Origin: Crossiella sp. S99.2
GTDB lineage: Bacteria > Actinomycetota > Actinomycetes > Mycobacteriales > Pseudonocardiaceae
DNA: 64,000 bases
Assembly (NCBI RefSeq): GCF_023094165.1
Contig: NZ_JALMDK010000016.1
Location: forward strand, 124,001 to 188,000
Direction: 5' to 3'
Positions 50,281 through 57,986 of this stretch are shown here, in pieces. The stretch's first letter is position 1; each line of letters opens with the position of its first letter. A model generated the notes under the pieces. That model saw only the letters and a list, made by a program, of their open reading frames with translations, had not been told where the DNA came from and searched no databases. Position numbers and translations under genes: made by a program.

Positions 50281-51090
50281 CTAACTCCAGCGCGGAAGTG
50301 AAACCCCGTTGCCCTGAAGTACTCCGGCCAGGGGTTGGGTTCCGCGGTGGTGGCGCGATCCGCCGAAGGCAGGTGACTTCGGGTCGAACACGCCGCGGCG
50401 CACCGCGGACAGCTGCTGGTGCAGGGTGCTGGCGAGTCTGCTCCAGGGTTGCCAGCCGCGTTGTTCGGTCACGTAGGCCCAGCCGGCGTTGGCGGCCGCG
50501 ATCTCGCGCAGCACCTGCTCCGTCAGCAACTCGGGGGTGTCGTTGACCAGGCGGCCGAACCGCTCCCGTGGCAGCTGCTCCGCCCAGGCGGGCACCTCCA
50601 GGTTCTCGTGCAGGCTCATCGGGCCGTCGAAGGGCAGCACCAGGTCGGCGAAGTCCAGGTACCGCGGATGGGGGTAGCCCGCGCAGTTGAGGACCAGCCA
50701 CGCGCAGTCCGCGCTGCGGGACATCCCAGCCAGCTGCCGGTAGAACGGCAACCGGTTCGCGGTGCCCTGCACCCGGTCGAAGAACACCCCGTCCACCCGG
50801 TACCAGGCCCGGTGCCGGACCAGTTCCCGGTACACCCGCTCCCGGGCGCAGCGGCCGTGACTGGTGTCGACGTAGCCCAGCACCCGCGTGCCGGCGAACT
50901 TGAGCTGTTGCACCATCCACTGGAGCTTCGGCTCCGGCCGGGGGCCCGCGCCACCGTCCACATTGAGCACCACCGCGCACTCCGGACCCACCGCGCCGGT
51001 CAGCCGCCGCCAGTCCGCGGGCGCGGTGTCGGGCTGGAAGTACGCGGGAACCAGGAGCCCGCCGCGCCAGGACCCGTTGAGCTGCAACAC
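50281..51090 (-). CDS. Spherulin-4 family (spherulation-specific family 4) protein
   Basis: This 269-residue protein starts at GTG 51090 behind GGAGGAAG. The pattern LVPAYFQPD, then AVVLNVDGGAG, VLGYVDTSHG, VDGVFFDRV, LVLNCAGYPHPRYLDFADLVLPFDG and WAYVTEQ is that of Spherulin-4 proteins, a TIM-barrel glycosidase-like family whose relatives include exopolysaccharide-cleaving enzymes. Acidic residues at the strand ends (DGVFFDR) could be catalytic. There is no signal peptide, so it is cytosolic unless exported by another route. It lies 149 bp upstream of the giant gene on the same strand. That 149-bp gap shows no gene. Confidence 0.75.
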   Translation of the reverse strand: MLQLNGSWRGGLLVPAYFQPDTAPADWRRLTGAVGPECAVVLNVDGGAGPRPEPKLQWMVQQLKFAGTRVLGYVDTSHGRCARERVYRELVRHRAWYRVDGVFFDRVQGTANRLPFYRQLAGMSRSADCAWLVLNCAGYPHPRYLDFADLVLPFDGPMSLHENLEVPAWAEQLPRERFGRLVNDTPELLTEQVLREIAAANAGWAYVTEQRGWQPWSRLASTLHQQLSAVRRGVFDPKSPAFGGSRHHRGTQPLAGVLQGNGVSLPRWS

Positions 51091-51390
51091 ACTTCCTCCG
51101 GATTGGACAGTGGCGGCCGCGATCGCCGGTCACGCTCGGGAATGACGAATCCAGGATTCACCAGAGTGCTGCCTGAATCGATGTACGAAGAACGTTCGGG
51201 CAGAACTGCTTCACTATTCCCCCGGCCCGTGACGATGTTCGCTCGGGCAACTGTGGAGAACCGATGACCACTTCCCGTCAAGTTCGCTGGCCGGGACCTG
51301 GTCCGTGCAAGTATCGGCGGAGCGGCCCTTCGGCCAAGGGAAGCGAGGAGCGGCGGTATTCGATTTCCCATTCACCCCTCGGGAGCCGAG
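51091..51390. promoter_or_regulatory. 300-bp divergent promoter region upstream of Spherulin-4/giant gene unit and LuxR-type regulator
   Basis: No gene is visible here. It must contain the promoter for the leftward Spherulin-4 gene, and perhaps the giant gene, and for the rightward regulator at 51391. A perfect short palindrome GAATCC-a-GGATTC lies at 51147-51159. GGGAG at 51381-51385 is the ribosome binding site for the regulator. No -35/-10 pair is convincing. Confidence 0.4.
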
Positions 51391-52017
51391 ATGAGAACCA
51401 CCAAGGTCGCGGTGCTGGCCTCGGACCAGTTGATCGGAGCCGAATCGGTCGGCCTCGTGCGCAGCGCGCGGGACCTCGAACACGTGGATCTCGCCGCGGC
51501 GGAGGTGGTGCTGCTCATCGAGCACGTGGTCACCCGCTCGTCCTTCGCCGCGCTGCACCGCTGCTACCCGCGACTACCCGCCACGCCCCCGACGCGCTGC
51601 GTGGTGGTGACCGACCACCTCGAACCCGGGACCATGGCCTACGCGCTCTCCTGCGGCCTGGCCGCCGTGCTGCCGCTGCAGGAGATCGACGGCCTGCGCC
51701 TGACCCAGGCGATTTTGTCGGTGCGCCAGGGCAACGCGCATTTCCCAGCGCAGCTGCAGGGCGCGCTGGTCAGCGAACTTGCCCGGATTCACCAGGACGT
51801 GCTCGCGCCCAGCGGCCTGACCGCGGCCGGACTGACCGAGCGCGAGGTCGATGTGCTCACCCTGCTCGCCGACGGATTCGACACCGACGAGATCGCCGCC
51901 AAGCTGTGCTACTCCGAGCGCACCGTCAAGAATGTGCTCTATCGCATGATGACCCGGTACAACCTCGGCAACCGCACCGAGGCGGTCGCCTTCGCCGTCC
52001 GCGCCGGGGTGTGCTGA
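51391..52017 (+). CDS. LuxR-family regulator with degenerate receiver domain
   Basis: This 208-residue protein has a receiver-like N-terminal half and a clear LuxR helix-turn-helix (LTEREVDVLTLLADGFDTDEIAAKL...TVKNVLYRMM). The phospho-acceptor strand reads EVVLLIEHVV, with no Asp, and the acidic DD pair of strand 1 is also missing (VAVLASDQLIG), so it is probably not phosphorylated by a kinase. It is divergent from the Spherulin-4/giant gene unit, making it a candidate regulator of that unit. Pseudo-receivers of this kind can respond to ligands or work constitutively. Confidence 0.85.
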   Translation: MRTTKVAVLASDQLIGAESVGLVRSARDLEHVDLAAAEVVLLIEHVVTRSSFAALHRCYPRLPATPPTRCVVVTDHLEPGTMAYALSCGLAAVLPLQEIDGLRLTQAILSVRQGNAHFPAQLQGALVSELARIHQDVLAPSGLTAAGLTEREVDVLTLLADGFDTDEIAAKLCYSERTVKNVLYRMMTRYNLGNRTEAVAFAVRAGVC

Positions 52018-52091
52018 TCAGCGCCGACCGAAAGTGTGACAGTCCCGTTTCGGCACGGGCGCTGCCACTTCGGCCCGTGCATACTGCGGCA

Positions 52092-52787
52092 ATGTGCGCG
52101 GACATTCTGGTGGCCGAGGACAATTCCCGGCAGGCGGAACTGATCCGCCGGTACCTCGAACACGACGGGCACACGGTGTCGGTCGTCTTCGACGGCGAGT
52201 CCGCCCTGACCAGGACCCGCCAGCTCAAGCCGGACATGATCGTGCTGGACGTGATGATGCCCGGCCTCAGCGGCCTGGAGGTGTGCGCCCGGCTGCGCGC
52301 GGAGTCCGATGTGGCCATCGTGCTGCTCACCGCGCGGTCCATGGAACCCGATGTGCTGACCGGATTCGACCTCGGCGCCGACGACTACATCACCAAACCG
52401 TTCCGGCCCCGGCAACTGGTGGCCAGGGTGCGCAGCATCCTGCGCCGCACCAGCCCACGACCGGCCGAGGCCACCGACAGTCCACTGTTGAGCGTCGGCG
52501 AGATCACCGTGGACCGGGTGGCGCACAAGGTCTGCGTCCGCGGCCAGCGGGTGGACATCACACCGGCGGAGTTCCGGCTGCTCAGCATCTTCGCCGCGGC
52601 GCCCAACCGGGTGTTCACCCGCAAACAACTCATCGAGGACGCCTTCGGCACCGAGTTCATGACCGAGCGCGCGGTGGACGTGCGCATCATGAAGCTGCGC
52701 AAGAAAATCGAGATCGATCCGCGGCGGCCCCGGCTGCTGGTGACGGTCTACGGCATCGGGTACAAGCTCGCCGACGACAAGGACTGA
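52092..52787 (+). CDS. OmpR-family response regulator
   Basis: This 231-residue protein starts at ATG 52092. The receiver has an acidic pair (AEDN, residues 8-11), phospho-acceptor Asp53 in IVLDVMMPG, T in LLTARS and K in YITKPF. The C-terminal winged helix has the OmpR-type ITPAEFRLLSIFAAAPNRVFTRKQL and VRIMKLRKKIE...VYGIGYKL blocks. Its stop is 10 bp before the kinase start, so the two form an operon. The target genes are unknown; an envelope or secretion stress role would fit the neighbours. Confidence 0.94.
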   Translation: MCADILVAEDNSRQAELIRRYLEHDGHTVSVVFDGESALTRTRQLKPDMIVLDVMMPGLSGLEVCARLRAESDVAIVLLTARSMEPDVLTGFDLGADDYITKPFRPRQLVARVRSILRRTSPRPAEATDSPLLSVGEITVDRVAHKVCVRGQRVDITPAEFRLLSIFAAAPNRVFTRKQLIEDAFGTEFMTERAVDVRIMKLRKKIEIDPRRPRLLVTVYGIGYKLADDKD

Positions 52788-52797
52788 GACGAACCCC

Positions 52798-54570
52798 ATG
52801 GCCCGCCGGAACACTCTGCTGCTTCGGTTCTTCGCGGTGTGCCTGGTCATCGCGGCGGGTTCGATCGTGGCCACCACCCTGCTCACCACCACCGTCGCCA
52901 CCGGGCCGGAGCAGCAGTCCCGCTCGATCGAGGCCGACGGCAAGCTCTACCAGCGGTTGCTCGACTACGCCGCCACGCACCAGGACTGGTCCAGGATCCA
53001 GCCCGTGCTGGACTCGCTACGGGCCGAGACCGGCAGGCAGATCGTGTTGCGCGGCAAGGACGGCCAGTTCATCGCGGACAACGCGCCGGAGGGCGCCGCG
53101 GCCGCGGTGCCGCTGGCCGCGCCGAGCACGCTGGTCGATCCACTGCACGTCGACCAGGCCGTCAAACCCGGTCCGGCCATCGATCCCAGGGCGCTCGGCC
53201 CGTACCAGCTGTCCACAGTGGACGGTGAGCGGCTGTGGCAGCTCGCCGGCGCCGCGGCGCGCTGCGATACCCGGCTGCGGATGGAGATCGATCCGGCGGG
53301 CCGCCCGCACCTGGTCCAGCCCGACGGCAGCCGGGTCACCTGGAGCACGCCGGGCACTCCCTGCCTGCCGGACCCGCGACAGCTGACGCGGTCCACCCCC
53401 GGCGAACTGGCAACCAATGCCACACTGCTCGACAAGCTCACGGACTGCCTGCGGCGCAACGGGCTCCCAGCGTCCACTGTGGACACTAACTGGGCCGAAC
53501 CGGCGAACTCGCGATGGTTCCTGACCCCACCGCCCCCGGGTTCGCCCACGCAGGTCGCCGACTGCCTCACCGCCGCGCGCCGGGACCAGCTCGCCGGATC
53601 GGTCGCACCGCCCGCCCTGCTCTACCTCTCCCCCACGGCGATCCCGGCCCCGGCCGTGCTGAGCTTCGACCGGCTGCCGCGGATCCTGCTGATCATGACG
53701 GCGATCCTGGTGCTGGCCGGTGCGGCCGCCTGGCTGCTGGCCAACCAGCTGGTCCGGCCGATCCGGGAGCTGACCGAGGCCGCCCGCCGCCTCGGCACGG
53801 GTGACCGCGAGGCGCGGGTGTGCACCACCGCGCGGGGCGAGATCGGGGAACTGGCCCGCGCCTTCAACCTGATGTCCATCCGGGTCACCCTGACCGAGGC
53901 CCAGCGCCAGGCGCTGATCAGCGATGTCGCGCACGAACTGCGCACCCCGGTGGGCAACATCACCGGCTGGCTGGAGGCGGTCCAAGATGGACTGGCCGCC
54001 CCGGACCCGCAGCTGACCGCCATGCTGTTGGAGGAATCGCTGTTCCTGGAACGTCTGGTCGACGATCTCCAGGACGTGGCCCAGGCCGACGCAGGAACTT
54101 TGCGCCTGCACCCCGAACCCATCAACACCGCCGACGTCATCGAGCACGTGGTGAGCGCGCACCGGGTGCTGGCCGAGGGCAACGAGGTGGCGCTGCGCAC
54201 GGATGTGGACGGTCCACTGCACCTGACCGCGGACCCTGTCCGGCTGCGCCAGGCTCTGGGCAACCTGGTGTCCAACGCGCTGCGCTACACCCAGCCCGGC
54301 GGCGAGGTGGTGGTGACCGGCCGGGTCGACGAGCACGAGGCGGTGCTGGAGGTCACCGACACCGGGATCGGCATCGCGGCCGAGGATCTCCCGCACGTGT
54401 TCGACCGGTTCTGGCGCGCGGACAAGTCGCGCAGCAGGCGCACCGGCGGCAGCGGCCTGGGGCTGACCATCACCCGGTACCTGGTGGAGGCACACGGCGG
54501 CACCATCCGGGTGACCAGCGAGGTCGGCCGCGGCAGCACCTTCCGCGTCGTACTCCCAGTCCAGCACTGA
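52798..54570 (+). CDS. BaeS-type sensor histidine kinase with large extracytoplasmic domain
   Basis: This 590-residue kinase has TM1 at about residues 7-31, an extracytoplasmic sensor of about 260 residues containing four cysteines (RCDTR, TPCLP, TDCLRR, ADCLTA), TM2 at about 298-320 and HAMP (LVRPIRELTEAARRLGTGDREA). HisKA follows, with phospho-acceptor His in SDVAHELRTPVGNITGW, then HATPase with the N box (ALGNLVSNALRYT), DTGIGIA and GGSGLGLTITRYLVEAHGG. It is paired with the OmpR regulator upstream. The four cysteines suggest disulfide-stabilised or redox-sensitive sensing. Confidence 0.94.
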   Translation: MARRNTLLLRFFAVCLVIAAGSIVATTLLTTTVATGPEQQSRSIEADGKLYQRLLDYAATHQDWSRIQPVLDSLRAETGRQIVLRGKDGQFIADNAPEGAAAAVPLAAPSTLVDPLHVDQAVKPGPAIDPRALGPYQLSTVDGERLWQLAGAAARCDTRLRMEIDPAGRPHLVQPDGSRVTWSTPGTPCLPDPRQLTRSTPGELATNATLLDKLTDCLRRNGLPASTVDTNWAEPANSRWFLTPPPPGSPTQVADCLTAARRDQLAGSVAPPALLYLSPTAIPAPAVLSFDRLPRILLIMTAILVLAGAAAWLLANQLVRPIRELTEAARRLGTGDREARVCTTARGEIGELARAFNLMSIRVTLTEAQRQALISDVAHELRTPVGNITGWLEAVQDGLAAPDPQLTAMLLEESLFLERLVDDLQDVAQADAGTLRLHPEPINTADVIEHVVSAHRVLAEGNEVALRTDVDGPLHLTADPVRLRQALGNLVSNALRYTQPGGEVVVTGRVDEHEAVLEVTDTGIGIAAEDLPHVFDRFWRADKSRSRRTGGSGLGLTITRYLVEAHGGTIRVTSEVGRGSTFRVVLPVQH

Positions 54571-54586
54571 ACACGCAACCGGCGAG

Positions 54587-54639
54587 TTGGGCCAACTGGT
54601 ACGCCGGTTTGGCCCAAGTGGGCGTACCAGTTGGCCCAA
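54587..54639. terminator. strong bidirectional hairpin between kinase and T7SS operon
   Basis: A perfect 19-bp inverted repeat (54587-54605 with 54621-54639, arms TTGGGCCAACTGGTACGCC and its complement) encloses a 15-nt loop. It fills most of the 85-bp gap between two convergent genes. The motif TTGGCCCAAG occurs in the loop (54609-54618) and again at 54631-54640. The structure fits a shared terminator; the nested repeats also resemble an intergenic palindromic element. Confidence 0.75.
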
Positions 54640-54655
54640 GTTGGTACGGGACGGG

Positions 54656-57600
54656 TCAGCCGACTGGGGCTAGGCCTTCGTCCAGGGACAGGGCGGGCAG
54701 GGTGGCGCGGGTCAGTGCGTAGAGGTCGGCCGCGGCCAGGGTGCGGGAGGCCGCTGTGGTCGCCAGGCGGTGGGCCAGCCGGTGGGCGCCGCGTGCGGTG
54801 CGGTCCTCGCCCTCGGCGAGCAGGTCGTGCAGTGCCTCGGCCACCTCCGCGGGTACCTCGTGGCCGCACCAGATCAGCTTGCGCAGGGCCAGTTCCGCCA
54901 GGTCCTCGATCTCGTACTCGGCGAAGTCCCAGCGCTCGCCGAAGCAGTCGCCGAGTTCGGTGGACAGCTCGGCCAGGGCGGCCAGCGCCGCTGGTTCGCC
55001 CAGCAGCAGCACCACCGGGCCGCCCGGGTTGCGGCGGATCGCCTGGCAGAGCGCGTCCACCGCCTCGACCCGGCGTTCCAGCGAGCCACCGGCCCAGTCG
55101 CCGTCGGCGTCGAGGAGCAGCAGTCCGCCGGTCGCGTCCTGGAATGCCTTGTCCACCAGGCTGTTCGCCTGGCCGGGCCAGCGCGGGCACAGCTGCTCGC
55201 CGAGGCTGCGGCGCAGCACCTGCCCCGTGCTCAGCACGCCGAGTTCGGTCAGCGCCTGCGCGTACAGCGCGGCGACCGCGCTACGCCCCATCCCGGAGTG
55301 GCCGGACAGCACCACGTTGGCCAGTCTGCCCGGCGGTTTTCCCTTGGCCCGCAAGGCACACAGGCGCACCAGGGTGCCCCCGGCCGCTTCCGCCACCCCC
55401 GCCAGCCCGCACAGCTGCGACAGCCGCCGCCAGCCCAGGCTGGCCTGTACCGCGGCCTCCGGGTCGGTGGCCGGGTCGGGACCGGCCTTGCGTGGCGAGA
55501 CCTGTTCCAGCACCACGAGTTCGGTGTTCAGGTCGGCGCCGGTGAGCCTGCTCAGCTCGGTGTCCTTGGCCGGTGGGCTCTGGGCCAGCCGGGACGCCTG
55601 GTTGTTGACCATCGCCTCGAACAGCTTGCGCGCGACCCGGCCGTTGCCGAAGGTGTCGTTCTTGGGCACCCGCTCGAAGTAGTCGGTGAGCGCGTCCACC
55701 GCGTCGTCGGTGAGTTCGTAGTAGTGCTTGCCGCACAGGTTGGTGGTGATGGTGACCAGTTCGCCGACGCTGTAATTGGGGAACTCGATGGTGCGGGAGA
55801 ACCGGGAGGCCAGACCCGGGTTGGAGGCCAGGAAGCCTTGCATCAGCTCGGAATAGCCGGCCACGATGACCACGATCTCGTCCCGGTGGTCCTCCATCAT
55901 CTTCATCAGCGTGTCGATGGCCTCCTGCCCGAAGTCCGGCCCACTGCCACCGGATCCACTGGCCAGGGTGTACGCCTCGTCGATGAACAGCACGCCGCCC
56001 ATGGCCTTGGTGACCACCTCGGTGGTCTTGATCGCGGTCGCGCCGATGTACTGGGCCACCAGGTCCGCCCGCGCGACCTCGACCATGTGGCCGCGCTTGA
56101 GGATGCCGAGTTCGGCCAGCACCGAGCCGTAGAGCCGGGCCACCGTGGTCTTGCCGGTGCCGGGCGGCCCGGCGAAGACCAGGTGCCTGCTCATCGGCGG
56201 CATCGGCAGGCCCATCTCCTGCCGGCGCTGGGACATCTTGATCAGGTTGATCAGGCCGACGACCTCGCTCTTGACCCCGTCCAGGCCGACCAGCGTCTGC
56301 AACTCGGCCAGCGGCCCGTCCAGGACCACTCCGGCCGCGCTGCCGATCGCGTCCGCCGGCCCGGCCTCCCGCTCCGGTACCGACCGAGCGGTAGGGCGCG
56401 GTGCGGCCGCCGGGGCGGGGTCGCCGGTGACGATCCCGTGCACCGCAAGCTGTTCGTGCTCCACGCCCCGGCGCACCGGGCTGCCCCCGCTGCCGGTGAT
56501 CCGGCAGTCGGCGACCGTGGCGGGCTCCTCGGTATCCAGCAGCACGCCGTCCCCGGCACTGCCGGTGATCTCGCACTCCCGCACCTCGCCGCGGGCGCCG
56601 CTGAGCAGGTGCACACCGTGCCTGCGGGCCGAGCGCACCCGGCAGCGCAGCGCCCGCAGCACTCCCCCGGCCGCCACGCTCATCCCGTCCTCGGCCGGAT
56701 CCACGATCTCACTGTCCTGAATGGACACTTCGGCGTCCTCGACCCGCAAACCGCCACCGCGCAACAACGTGGAGGCGAACTCGGCCCGCGACCCGCCTGC
56801 CACCGCCACCAGGCGCGCGCCGGATCCGCTCAGCCGCAGATCGCTGACCTCGGCCGCGGCGCCCTCGGTGAGCGCGAGCCCCAGACCGTCGGTCAGTTCG
56901 ACCACCGCGTCGGTGAGCACCACCCTGGCCTGGCCCTTGAGCACCAGCGCGGCCCCGGCGGAGTCGGTCACCCGCAGGCCGGTCAGCCCGACCCGCGCGC
57001 CCGCGTCCAGCAGCAGCGCGGCCTGCGTGGCGCCCTCGACCCGCAGGCCGCCGAACTCCGGCGTCGCTGCCCCGTCCACCGCGATGCCCACCGGGCTGTC
57101 CGCCACCCGGCAGTCGTCGAAGCGCGGTGCGGCGCCACCGGTGACGTAGACCGCGACCTGCGCCGCCGAGCTGAACCGGCAGCCGCGGAACCGGGGTGCG
57201 GCCCCGTCGGCGATGTGCGCGGACTGGATGCCCGCGCCGGTGAAGTCGGAGTCGGCGATGCTCACCTCGCCGGTGGTGCGCAGGTACAGGTCGATGGTGG
57301 CGCTGCGGGTGACCACCAGGTCCCGGATCTCCGCGCCCGCGTGCTGTTCCACCACCAGGGCCGGCTTGGCCGCCTCGATGATCTCGCAGCCCTCGATCAC
57401 CGCCCTGGCCTGCCCGTTGACGCAGATCCCGTTGCCACCGGCCTTGCGCACCACCACATTGCGCAGTCCGAGCGAGCCGTGCTCGGTGAGCACCACCGCG
57501 GAGGAGGCGACCTCGGTGATCTCGGTGTGCTCCACCACGCTGGGCAGCGCGGAAGTGATCACCAGCCCCACCCCGGTGGTGTTGGTGACCACGCAGTTGC

Positions 57601-57979
57601 GCAGCACCACACAACCCTGGTCCCTGGCCAGCAGGGCGGCCCAGGCCGAGACGGCGATCCGGCAGTCGTCGAAGGCGACCTCGCCGCGCCGGATGTCCAC
57701 CGCGGCGCACTGCTCGTCCGCGCCGGTGAAGCTCAGCCCGGCGAACTGCACCGCGTCCGCCTCGACCACCACCGCGCTGCCGGTGCGCGCGGAGACCTCC
57801 ACCGTGCCAGGGCCGTCCTCGGCGGTGACGGTGACCATCCGGGTCAGCACCAGGTTCTCCGCGTACCGGCCGGCGCACACCGAGATCGTCGCGCCGTCCC
57901 TGGCCTCGCGCAGTGCGGCGCCGATCGTCGGGTACGCGCCCGGCCTGCCCTCGGACACCACCAGCAACTGCCGATTCAT
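54656..57979 (-). CDS. beta-helix / AAA+ ATPase fusion, EccA-like T7SS ATPase
   Basis: This 1,107-residue protein has three parts. Residues about 1-560 form a right-handed parallel beta-helix of pectate-lyase type: about 20 turns of a 20-25-residue repeat such as VRKAGGNGICVNGQARAVIEGCEI. Residues about 570-860 are a CbxX/CfqX-type AAA+ domain with Walker A GPPGTGKTT (about 603-611) and Walker B VLFIDEAYTL (about 662), as in EccA of ESX systems. Residues about 880-1107 are a second, degenerate AAA-like domain with SGHSGMGRSAV and LLLLDADGDW. ATG 57979 follows the upstream stop by 7 bp. EccA ATPases are cytosolic and act on ESX substrates or their chaperones; the beta-helix is unusual for classical EccA. 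Confidence 0.88.
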   Translation of the reverse strand: MNRQLLVVSEGRPGAYPTIGAALREARDGATISVCAGRYAENLVLTRMVTVTAEDGPGTVEVSARTGSAVVVEADAVQFAGLSFTGADEQCAAVDIRRGEVAFDDCRIAVSAWAALLARDQGCVVLRNCVVTNTTGVGLVITSALPSVVEHTEITEVASSAVVLTEHGSLGLRNVVVRKAGGNGICVNGQARAVIEGCEIIEAAKPALVVEQHAGAEIRDLVVTRSATIDLYLRTTGEVSIADSDFTGAGIQSAHIADGAAPRFRGCRFSSAAQVAVYVTGGAAPRFDDCRVADSPVGIAVDGAATPEFGGLRVEGATQAALLLDAGARVGLTGLRVTDSAGAALVLKGQARVVLTDAVVELTDGLGLALTEGAAAEVSDLRLSGSGARLVAVAGGSRAEFASTLLRGGGLRVEDAEVSIQDSEIVDPAEDGMSVAAGGVLRALRCRVRSARRHGVHLLSGARGEVRECEITGSAGDGVLLDTEEPATVADCRITGSGGSPVRRGVEHEQLAVHGIVTGDPAPAAAPRPTARSVPEREAGPADAIGSAAGVVLDGPLAELQTLVGLDGVKSEVVGLINLIKMSQRRQEMGLPMPPMSRHLVFAGPPGTGKTTVARLYGSVLAELGILKRGHMVEVARADLVAQYIGATAIKTTEVVTKAMGGVLFIDEAYTLASGSGGSGPDFGQEAIDTLMKMMEDHRDEIVVIVAGYSELMQGFLASNPGLASRFSRTIEFPNYSVGELVTITTNLCGKHYYELTDDAVDALTDYFERVPKNDTFGNGRVARKLFEAMVNNQASRLAQSPPAKDTELSRLTGADLNTELVVLEQVSPRKAGPDPATDPEAAVQASLGWRRLSQLCGLAGVAEAAGGTLVRLCALRAKGKPPGRLANVVLSGHSGMGRSAVAALYAQALTELGVLSTGQVLRRSLGEQLCPRWPGQANSLVDKAFQDATGGLLLLDADGDWAGGSLERRVEAVDALCQAIRRNPGGPVVLLLGEPAALAALAELSTELGDCFGERWDFAEYEIEDLAELALRKLIWCGHEVPAEVAEALHDLLAEGEDRTARGAHRLAHRLATTAASRTLAAADLYALTRATLPALSLDEGLAPVG

Positions 57980-57986
57980 CGGCGGC

